From contig JBATLL010000030.1 of assembly GCA_049289295.1 (NCBI GenBank), positions 1 to 7,853 of the forward strand: a stretch of 7,853 nucleotides of DNA, in the 5' to 3' direction. This document shows, piece by piece, positions 1-4,693 of the stretch. How positions within the stretch are numbered: position 1 is the first letter of the stretch; each line of letters opens with the position of its first letter. Origin of the DNA: BOKV01 sp049289295 (GTDB lineage: Bacteria; Pseudomonadota; Alphaproteobacteria; Rhizobiales; Rhizobiaceae). The translations under genes and the position numbers were made by a program. Below the pieces are notes generated by a model. The model was not told where the DNA came from. It was given only the letters and a program-made list of their open reading frames with translations, and made no database searches.

Positions 1-95
1 TGGCCAAGGACTTCGAGCGGACAATCGCTTCCGCCGAGGCCTGGGTCTTCATCGCCCATATCCGCATGATCACCCGACGGCTCGCAAGGGCTTGA
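1..95 (+). CDS. IS5-family transposase, C-terminal end (partial)
   Basis: Only the last 30 codons lie in the window; the frame is open from the left edge and stops at TGA 93-95. The visible peptide contains AKDFERTIASAEAWVF and ends HIRMITRRLARA. This is the typical C-terminal helix of IS5-group (IS427/IS1031-like) DDE transposases of alphaproteobacteria, in which the pattern KDFE-x-(S/T)IASA-x-AW-(V/L)-F-I-A is recurrent. The catalytic DDE residues lie outside the window, so whether the element is intact cannot be judged. A function other than transposition is unlikely, but identity rests on a short peptide. Confidence 0.8.
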   Translation, partial: AKDFERTIASAEAWVFIAHIRMITRRLARA

Positions 96-124
96 AAATG
101 CACTGCTCATTCTGATTCAGACAC
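1..124 (+). mobile_element. Right end of an IS5-like insertion sequence (candidate boundary)
   Basis: The transposase stop at 95 is followed by about 30 nt ending CTGATTCAGACAC (112-124) and then TAA (125-127). Many IS5-group elements end in a short inverted repeat containing GTGTCTGA and duplicate a TNA or related target, so I place the terminal repeat at about 107-124 and a TAA target copy at 125-127. The matching left end is outside the window, so the boundary is inference. From 128 to 211 there is AT-rich sequence in which I see no gene, hairpin or promoter I can defend. Confidence 0.35.
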
Positions 125-211
125 TAATACGCGCAATTGAGCCTCCCAACCCATCAGCCCAATAGTTAAACAAGATTTAAGTGAAGTCTATTGTTTTGTG
201 TTCGCTAGCCA

Positions 212-1078
212 CTAAATTGCGGCGAAGTCGAACAGCTTACGATCCAGCAGATGCGAGGGGCGAACGTTGGCAAGCGCTCGGATCATCGTGTCCTTGCGGC
301 CCGGCATGCGCTGTTCGATATCGGCCAGCATCGCCTTCATCGCATTGCGCTGCAGGCCTTCCTGGCTGCCGCACAGATCACATGGAATGATGGGGAAATC
401 CATCGCCGTGGCGAAGCGTTCCAGGTCCGTTTCCGCGCAATAGGCGAGCGGGCGCAACACGTTCACATCGCCTTCGTCATTGATCAGCTTGGGTGGCATG
501 GAGGCGAGCCGGCCGCCATGGAAGAGATTCATGAAGAAGGTTTCCAGAATGTCTTCGCGATGATGCCCCAGGACCAGCGCCTCGCAGCCCTCTTCGCGTG
601 CGACCCGATACAGGTGTCCCCTGCGCAAGCGCGAGCAAAGCGAGCAATAGGTTGCGCTGTCTGGCAGTTTCGAGGTCACCACCGAATAGGTGTCCTGATA
701 CTCGATGCGATAGGGTATTTCGAGCGAGGCAAGATATTGGGGCAGGATATGCTTGGGAAAGGCTGGCTGGCCCTGGTCAAGATTGCAGGCGACCAGATCA
801 ACGGGCAGCAGTCCACGCCATTTGAGATCAAGCAGAATCGCCAGCAAGCCGTAGGAATCCTTGCCGCCCGACAACGCCACAAGCCAGCGCGCGCCAAGTC
901 TGGCCATGGAGAAATCCTCGATCGCCTGGCGCGTGTTTCTTATGAGGCGCTTGCGCAGCTTGTTGTGTTCGACGCCGGAAGGATATTGCGCAAACATGGG
1001 GTGGCACAGCGCATCCGCCTGCTCTTCGCCGGGCGCTTCCACCTTTCCGCCTTCGCCGATTGCCGTGTGATGGTTCAT
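212..1078 (-). CDS. ttcA: tRNA 2-thiocytidine(32) biosynthesis protein TtcA
   Basis: TtcA is a cytosolic ATP-dependent enzyme that converts C32 of certain tRNAs to 2-thiocytidine, using a [4Fe-4S] cluster as sulfur carrier. The 288-residue product has the PP-loop SGGKDS at residues 70-75, the TtcA-type CxxC in TYCSLCSRLRRG (Cys145, Cys148), the GHHREDILETFFMNLFHGG stretch at 171-189, and a second pair, PCDLCGSQ (Cys233, Cys236). One Cys of that second pair should be the third cluster ligand. All expected catalytic elements are present and the length is close to the family norm of about 300. I chose the ATG at 1078; a TTG two codons upstream (1084) is possible, and neither has a convincing Shine-Dalgarno. 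The gene lies downstream of rpsD on the same strand, behind an intrinsic terminator. It may depend on readthrough or on a promoter squeezed into the roughly 35 nt between terminator and start. Confidence 0.93.
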   Translation of the reverse strand: MNHHTAIGEGGKVEAPGEEQADALCHPMFAQYPSGVEHNKLRKRLIRNTRQAIEDFSMARLGARWLVALSGGKDSYGLLAILLDLKWRGLLPVDLVACNLDQGQPAFPKHILPQYLASLEIPYRIEYQDTYSVVTSKLPDSATYCSLCSRLRRGHLYRVAREEGCEALVLGHHREDILETFFMNLFHGGRLASMPPKLINDEGDVNVLRPLAYCAETDLERFATAMDFPIIPCDLCGSQEGLQRNAMKAMLADIEQRMPGRKDTMIRALANVRPSHLLDRKLFDFAAI

Positions 1079-1112
1079 GTCCAAGCCAATACATCAGCCA
1101 GCGCCTTGGCGA

Positions 1113-1140
1113 AACAGAAAAGCCGCCCTCGCGGACGGCT
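1113..1140 (-). terminator. Intrinsic terminator downstream of rpsD
   Basis: Read on the minus strand, AGCCGTCC-GCGA-GGGCGGCT (1140-1121) forms an 8-bp stem with one G·T pair, closed by a GNRA-type GCGA tetraloop. It is followed directly by TTTTCTGTTTC (1120-1110). It begins 26 nt after the rpsD stop codon and separates rpsD from ttcA. Confidence 0.85.
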
Positions 1141-1166
1141 TGCCTGAATAGCGATAGTGCCTGAAA

Positions 1167-1784
1167 TCAGCGCGAATAGAATTCGACGACGAGGTTCGGT
1201 TCCATCTGAACCGCATATGGCACGTCGGAAAGCGTTGGGCGGCGCACATAGGTGGCGACCATCTTGCTGTGATTGGCATCGATATAGTCTGGAACGTCAC
1301 GCTCGGCGAGCTGCGCTGCTTCCAGAACGAAGGCGAGCTGCTTGGACTTGTCCTTGATTTCGATGACATCGCCAGGCTTGCACTGGTATGAGCCGATATT
1401 GACGCGGCGACCATTGACCTTGATGTGGCCGTGGTTGACGAACTGGCGTGCGGCAAAGACGGTCGCGACGAATTTCGCGCGATAGACGATCGAATCGAGA
1501 CGGCTTTCGAGAATGCCGATCAGGTTTTCACCGGTATCGCCGCGCTGGCGGGATGCTTCCTCGTAGGTCTTGCGAAACTGCTTTTCGGAGATATTGCCGT
1601 AATAGCCCTTGAGCTTCTGCTTGGCGCGAAGCTGGACACCAAAGTCGGACAGCTTGCCCTTGCGGCGCTGGCCATGCTGGCCGGGGCCGAATTCGCGACG
1701 ATTGACCGGGGACTTCGGACGACCCCAGATGTTTTCGCCCAAACGACGGTCGATCTTGTATTTTGCAGCAATACGCTTGCTCAT
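1167..1784 (-). CDS. rpsD: 30S ribosomal protein S4
   Basis: S4 is a primary 16S rRNA-binding protein that nucleates assembly of the 30S body. It contributes to decoding fidelity and in several bacteria represses its own mRNA. The 205-residue product is full length for alphaproteobacteria. The S4 N-terminal domain spans residues 3-93, including GRPKSPVNRREFGPGQHGQ and FGVQLRAKQKLKGYYG. The S4 RNA-binding fold spans about 94-157 (SRLDSIVYRAKF, ARQFVNHGHIKVNG), and the conserved tail is MEPNLVVEFYSR. The start ATG (1784-1782) has the SD AAGGA at 1795-1791, 6 nt upstream. The gene stands alone, with its own promoter at about 1960-1988 and its own terminator at 1113-1140, rather than inside an alpha-type operon with rpsM, rpsK and rpoA. 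The long structured leader (1785-1952) is described separately and suggests post-transcriptional control. Confidence 0.98.
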   Translation of the reverse strand: MSKRIAAKYKIDRRLGENIWGRPKSPVNRREFGPGQHGQRRKGKLSDFGVQLRAKQKLKGYYGNISEKQFRKTYEEASRQRGDTGENLIGILESRLDSIVYRAKFVATVFAARQFVNHGHIKVNGRRVNIGSYQCKPGDVIEIKDKSKQLAFVLEAAQLAERDVPDYIDANHSKMVATYVRRPTLSDVPYAVQMEPNLVVEFYSR

Positions 1785-1843
1785 TGCATTTCCTTTTCAA
1801 CAGGTTGTCATCCGTTGTTAATTCAACGGATGAAGGAAACGCA
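1785..1843 (-). promoter_or_regulatory. Putative SD-sequestering helix in the rpsD leader
   Basis: On the minus strand TGCGTTTCCTT (1843-1833) can pair with AAGGAAATGCA (1795-1785), giving 11 consecutive pairs of which ten are Watson-Crick and one is G·U (1840:1788). The 3' arm contains the whole rpsD Shine-Dalgarno and runs to the base just before the ATG, so the closed form would hide the ribosome-binding site. Between the arms lie a 9-10-bp hairpin (1808-1833) and a 12-nt single-stranded linker (1807-1796). The complementarity is visible in the sequence. A regulatory role, for example as the S4 autoregulatory site, is inference. Confidence 0.55.
1808..1833 (-). repeat. Perfect 10-bp inverted repeat in the rpsD leader
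   Basis: TCATCCGTTG (1808-1817) and CAACGGATGA (1824-1833) are exact inverted copies around a 6-nt AT-only loop. There is no T-run after either arm, so this is not an intrinsic terminator. It is the inner hairpin of the proposed SD-sequestering structure. It could alternatively be a dyad for a DNA-binding protein, but its place in the transcribed leader between promoter and start codon favours an RNA element. Confidence 0.7.
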
Positions 1844-1844
1844 C
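1818..1844 (-). CDS. Candidate 8-codon leader peptide upstream of rpsD
   Basis: A GTG at 1844-1842 opens the frame (fM)RFLHPLN and stops at TAA 1820-1818. It is preceded by AAGGAGG (1860-1854), a perfect match to the anti-SD of 16S rRNA at 9-nt spacing, stronger than the SD of rpsD itself. The frame covers the 5' arm of the SD-sequestering helix and the 5' arm of the inner hairpin, and its stop codon lies in the hairpin loop. A translating ribosome would therefore melt the inhibitory helix. The composition is not that of a classical amino-acid attenuator. The frame is too short for codon statistics to help, and the SD could instead be a ribosome standby site without translation. Confidence 0.35.
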   Translation of the reverse strand: MRFLHPLN

Positions 1845-1853
1845 CCTCCTCTG

Positions 1854-1860
1854 CCTCCTT
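1854..1860 (-). promoter_or_regulatory. Perfect Shine-Dalgarno in the rpsD leader
   Basis: On the minus strand AAGGAGG, preceded by further A residues, sits 70 nt upstream of the rpsD start, too far to serve it directly. A second purine-rich stretch, GAGGAGGG (about 1844-1851), lies between it and the leader GTG. It is the best SD-like sequence in this interval and is the main reason for proposing the leader frame. Confidence 0.5.
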
Positions 1861-1876
1861 TTTCAGGCGACTGACA

Positions 1877-1908
1877 GGCTGAACCGCGCACGTTTTGCAG
1901 TTTCAGCC
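1877..1908 (-). repeat. 7-bp hairpin in the middle of the rpsD leader
   Basis: On the minus strand GGCTGAA (1908-1902) and TTCAGCC (1883-1877) are exact inverted copies enclosing an 18-nt loop. Alone this is a modest signal. It is listed because it lies between the 5' terminator-like hairpin and the leader SD and adds to the structured character of the leader. Confidence 0.4.
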
Positions 1909-1918
1909 ACGGGATACG

Positions 1919-1948
1919 TCAAAAAAGAACCGGGCAGAAGCTGCCCGG
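1919..1948 (-). terminator. Terminator-like hairpin at the 5' end of the rpsD transcript
   Basis: On the minus strand CCGGGCAG-CTT-CTGCCCGG (1948-1930) is a perfect 8-bp GC-rich stem followed by TTC and six T residues (1926-1921), the form of an intrinsic terminator. It lies downstream of the predicted rpsD promoter (1960-1988), starting only about 4-5 nt after the expected transcription start, while murI already has its own terminator upstream (1990-2021). It could be a back-up terminator for murI readthrough, an attenuator of rpsD, or a 5'-stabilising hairpin. The T-run also overlaps a TTGACG (1922-1917) that might be the -35 of a secondary promoter, but no good -10 follows. Confidence 0.7.
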
Positions 1949-1959
1949 AACTGTGGGGT

Positions 1960-1988
1960 GTTTATGGCGGCATGCGATGGATGTCAAG
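1960..1988 (-). promoter_or_regulatory. Predicted sigma-70-type promoter of rpsD
   Basis: On the minus strand CTTGACA (1988-1982) is followed after 16 nt by ATAAAC (1965-1960), very like strong housekeeping promoters of alphaproteobacteria (CTTGAC, 17 nt, then an AT-rich -10 element). Transcription should start near 1951-1954, giving rpsD a leader of about 170 nt. The -35 begins just after the T-run of the murI terminator, so the two units are tightly but cleanly separated. Confidence 0.65.
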
Positions 1989-1989
1989 C

Positions 1990-2021
1990 AAAAGACCGGC
2001 AGGAATGAAGTCCTGACCGTC
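1990..2021 (-). terminator. Intrinsic terminator of murI
   Basis: On the minus strand GACGGTCAGGA (2021-2011) and TCCTGCCGGTC (2004-1994) pair at 9 of 11 positions around a 6-nt CTTCAT loop. TTTT (1993-1990) follows. It lies 26 nt after the murI stop codon, the usual distance. The two mismatches and short T-run make it weaker than the hairpin at 1919-1948. Confidence 0.6.
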
Positions 2022-2047
2022 ATTTCCCGGCCAGCGCGCCGCAACCC

Positions 2048-2824
2048 CTATCCTTCGTAGCCAAGCCCGAATCCGCCAAGGAAACGCCTTGTCTCAGGAT
2101 CTGGCGCGCCGGAGGTGAACCAGGCAATGTCCTGGCCAGCTTCAACCGGCCCCGGCCTGAGCAGGCTTAGCGTGCGCCGTGCAATGGCTTCGGCGGAATC
2201 GATCCAGTCCACCGGCCATGGCGCGACCTTGCGCATACGGTTGACGAGGAAGGGATAGTGGGTACAGGCCAGCACAATGATGTCGGTGCGCCGGCCATCT
2301 TCCTTTTCCACGAAACAGGGCTGGATCTCGCGCAGCACTTCCTCTTCGTCAATCATGCCACCACGGGCGTGACGCTCGGCCATTGCTGCCAGTTCGCTCG
2401 AACCGACAAGGCGGACCTCGACGCGGCTTGCCCAGTCGCGAATGAGATCGCGCGTGTACTGGCGTTTTACCGCGCCGGGCGTGGCAAGCACGGAAATCAG
2501 GTGCGAGCGGGTGCGCTCGGCTGCGGGCTTGATTGCAGGCACTGTTCCCACGAAGGTCTGGCCGGGATAGGCCTTGCGCACGTGGTCGATTGCTAGCGTT
2601 GAGGCAGTGTTGCAGGCAATGACGAACAGCTCCGGACGGAAGCGCTCGATCAATTCGCCGAAAAGGCCAGTCATGCGCTCCAGCAGGGGTTTTTCGTCCC
2701 ACGCGCCATAGGGAAAGGCGGCATCGTCAGCGACATAGATGAAGCGGCGGTCTGGCATCAGGACCCTGGCTTCCCGCAGCACTGTCAGGCCGCCGACGCC
2801 GGAATCGAAAATCAGGATGGTCAT
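2048..2824 (-). CDS. murI: Glutamate racemase
   Basis: MurI is a cytosolic cofactor-independent racemase that makes D-glutamate from L-glutamate for the peptidoglycan stem peptide. The 258-residue product begins MTILIFDSGVGG, with the catalytic-site Asp7 and Ser8. It has the two catalytic cysteines in ACNTAS (Cys71) and ACTHYPF (Cys187, with His189) and the substrate-loop element YG at 39-40. The length fits the family. The frame stays open far upstream of the start (to 3286), but that part is antisense-like filler overlapping the PAP2 gene. The chosen ATG (2824-2822) starts exactly at the family N-terminus, overlaps the upstream PAP2 stop as ATGA, and has AAGGG and GGAG just upstream. Translation is probably coupled to the PAP2 gene. 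A terminator follows at 1990-2021. Confidence 0.96.
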   Translation of the reverse strand: MTILIFDSGVGGLTVLREARVLMPDRRFIYVADDAAFPYGAWDEKPLLERMTGLFGELIERFRPELFVIACNTASTLAIDHVRKAYPGQTFVGTVPAIKPAAERTRSHLISVLATPGAVKRQYTRDLIRDWASRVEVRLVGSSELAAMAERHARGGMIDEEEVLREIQPCFVEKEDGRRTDIIVLACTHYPFLVNRMRKVAPWPVDWIDSAEAIARRTLSLLRPGPVEAGQDIAWFTSGAPDPETRRFLGGFGLGYEG

Positions 2825-3744
2825 CCCTTGCTGCTCCAGAAGCGGGTAAAGCCGGGCGCGCCTCGCAGTTTCAGGCCGCCACCGGGCATGAAGTTGAATA
2901 GCAGGCGTTTTCTTGCGAATGCCCGCGCATAAAACCAGCTGAATGCCGCGCCGAATGTGAAACCCGCAACCATGTCGGAAGGAAAATGCACACCCAGTGC
3001 CGGGCGTGAAATCGCGATCCAGATGCCGGCCAGCACCATGAAGATGCGCGCACGGGGGAAAAGCAGCGCAAGGGCAATTGCCGCCGCGCCAGCAGTCGTC
3101 GAGTGACCCGATGGGAATGCGGCAAACTGATAGGTGTGGCCAAACGGCATCGACTGCCAGACATGACCAAGCTCGGTAAACTCCGGGCGTGCGCGGCCGA
3201 TCAGGTTCTTCAGCAGGTTTGCCAGGAGCCCCGAAAAGGCCACTGCCGTGAACAGGAAATAGGCGTTCAGCACGAGCCGGTGCCACATGAAACGCCTCTT
3301 GCCGCGAAACCTGTTGGCCGTGAACAGCGTAGCCCCGACCAGGACCAGGCCGGTGGGATAGAGTATCCAGGCGGCCTCGCCCAGACGCGTTATCATCTCG
3401 AAGAACGCACTGCCTGAGAAACCGTTCTGGCGCATGCGCTCCAGCACAATCGGATCGACGAACAGAACGAGAAACACGATGATGCTTGCAAACAGCGCCA
3501 GCAGTTCCGCCATGACCACCGGACGGGGAAAGACTGTAAAGCGGGTGTCGTTTCTGCGCTGACCGGTAAAGGAAAACCAGCGTCCTATGCCCCGCAGCCA
3601 GCCGTGACGCTGCCTTGAACCATTCGCCGAAATGGCATCAAAAGCTGAAGTGGTGGCGCCTGAAGCCGTGCGCGGCGCGCCAGCCCTTGCGGCCTGCCTG
3701 CCCGTGCCTTTGCTGCGTGCTGGTGCTGGGACCTTGTCGTTCAT
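2821..3744 (-). CDS. PAP2-family integral membrane phosphatase
   Basis: Predicted inner-membrane phosphatase of the type 2 phosphatidic acid phosphatase superfamily, 307 residues. The three-part signature is complete: K-x6-RP (Lys179 to Arg186-Pro187, in KNLIGRARP), PSGH (211-214), and SR-x5-H-x3-D (Ser246, Arg247, His253, Asp257). About six hydrophobic segments are visible, near 77-97, 122-143, 156-178, 215-230, 232-250 and 256-275. The first 75 residues are basic, polar and low in complexity, presumably cytosolic. This superfamily includes lipid A 1-phosphatase LpxE, PgpB-like undecaprenyl-pyrophosphate phosphatases and phosphatidylglycerophosphatases; the signature alone does not choose between them. 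Overlap with murI (ATGA) hints at a peptidoglycan-related substrate such as undecaprenyl-PP, which is inference. No good SD precedes the ATG at 3744, so the true N-terminus could differ. Confidence 0.9.
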   Translation of the reverse strand: MNDKVPAPARSKGTGRQAARAGAPRTASGATTSAFDAISANGSRQRHGWLRGIGRWFSFTGQRRNDTRFTVFPRPVVMAELLALFASIIVFLVLFVDPIVLERMRQNGFSGSAFFEMITRLGEAAWILYPTGLVLVGATLFTANRFRGKRRFMWHRLVLNAYFLFTAVAFSGLLANLLKNLIGRARPEFTELGHVWQSMPFGHTYQFAAFPSGHSTTAGAAAIALALLFPRARIFMVLAGIWIAISRPALGVHFPSDMVAGFTFGAAFSWFYARAFARKRLLFNFMPGGGLKLRGAPGFTRFWSSKG

Positions 3745-3802
3745 TGCGCGTCGGCTTTTCTGTCAGCCATGATGTGTGGCGATAGCATGTTTGGCGATCT
3801 GC

Positions 3803-4627
3803 TCAAAGGGATGCCTCATTGTCAGGCATGCCTTCGCCAGATGATTCCTGTGCGCCATTCTCGTCACGGTTCTGCATCCAGCGGCGCTCCAGCGACGCGA
3901 TGACGCCGTGCAGTGTGCGCAATTCCTGTTCCTTCAAGGATGCGTGGGTGAAGATGTTGCGCAGGTTCAGCAGCATCTTCGCGCGCTTGTGCTCGGGGAA
4001 GAAATAGCCTGCCCGGTCAAGTGCTGCTTCCAGATTTTCCAGGAACTTGACCAGATCGACTCGCGAAGCGGGTTCAGCTTCGAAGGCTGCGAAACCCGTT
4101 TCGGCTTCCTCGTTTGTTTTCATCCACTCATAGGACATCAGCAGCACGGCCTGGGCTATGTTGAGCGAGGCAAAGGCGGGATTGACGGGAAAGGTCACGA
4201 TCGCATCGCATAGCGCAATCTCGTGGTTTTCGAGCCCCCAGCGTTCCCGCCCGAAAAGGATGCCGCATTGCGTCCCTGCTCTGTGTATCTGGCGCAGCTT
4301 TGCCGCCGCCTCGGCGGGACCATGCACATCCTTGATCATGTAGCGCTGGCGTGCAGTCGTGGCATAGACGAAGCGCAGATCGCCAATCGCTTTCTCGAGT
4401 GTCGGATAGACCCTGACTGCGTCAATGACATGGTCAGCCCGGCTCGCCGACGCCCTCGCCTTTTCATTGGGCCAGCCGTCGCGCGGGTTGACCAGACGCA
4501 GGTCCGCAAGGCCGAAATTGGCCATGGCGCGCGCGACCATGCCGATATTCTCGCCCAGTTGTGGCTCCACCAGCACAATTGCCGGTCCGTCAGCCATCAG
4601 GGTCTGTGTCGTGTCGGTTCCTGCCAT
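3803..4627 (-). CDS. trmJ: tRNA (cytidine/uridine-2'-O-)-methyltransferase TrmJ, SPOUT family
   Basis: TrmJ is a cytosolic SAM-dependent enzyme that 2'-O-methylates nucleotide 32 of the tRNA anticodon loop. The 274-residue product carries the SpoU/TrmJ motifs in order: ENIGMVARAMANFGL (26-40, with the catalytic Arg33), LFGRERWGLEN (124-134) and NPAFASLNIAQAV (149-161). These form the SPOUT knot. A C-terminal helical extension with FFPEHKRAKMLLNLRNIF follows at about 209-227, as in TrmJ rather than TrmL. I chose the ATG at 4627, which gives MAGTDTTQT and has GAGGA about 11 nt upstream. A GTG at 4666 and an ATG at 4597 are alternatives. The gene is 66 nt downstream of the cyclase gene and 58 nt upstream of the PAP2 gene, all on one strand with no strong terminator between, so an operon down to murI is plausible. 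Confidence 0.9.
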   Translation of the reverse strand: MAGTDTTQTLMADGPAIVLVEPQLGENIGMVARAMANFGLADLRLVNPRDGWPNEKARASASRADHVIDAVRVYPTLEKAIGDLRFVYATTARQRYMIKDVHGPAEAAAKLRQIHRAGTQCGILFGRERWGLENHEIALCDAIVTFPVNPAFASLNIAQAVLLMSYEWMKTNEEAETGFAAFEAEPASRVDLVKFLENLEAALDRAGYFFPEHKRAKMLLNLRNIFTHASLKEQELRTLHGVIASLERRWMQNRDENGAQESSGEGMPDNEASL

Positions 4628-4693
4628 GGAATGCGCTGTCCTCGCTCTGCGCGGGCTTCCTTGCACATATGCGCCAAAAAAGGAATGGCTCAG

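Noticed and set aside
251..1147. A 298-codon open frame on the plus strand antisense to ttcA
   Set aside because: It mirrors a complete ttcA gene, runs into the rpsD terminator, and its translation has no domain character.
1894..1922. Secondary rpsD promoter with TTGACG (1922-1917) on the minus strand
   Set aside because: The best -10 at 17 nt is TGCAAA, which is poor, and the CTTGACA/ATAAAC pair upstream is far better. Kept only as an alternative explanation for the hairpin at 1919-1948.
2825..3286. Possible 154-residue N-terminal extension of MurI in the same open frame
   Set aside because: The extension is out of frame within the PAP2 coding region, shows no domain, and the family N-terminus begins exactly at the ATG that overlaps the PAP2 stop.
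3741..3770. Nine-codon frame MADRKADAQ whose stop overlaps the PAP2 start as ATGA
   Set aside because: The overlap would suit translational coupling, and the PAP2 gene lacks a clear SD, but this frame has no SD either and ten codons can arise by chance.
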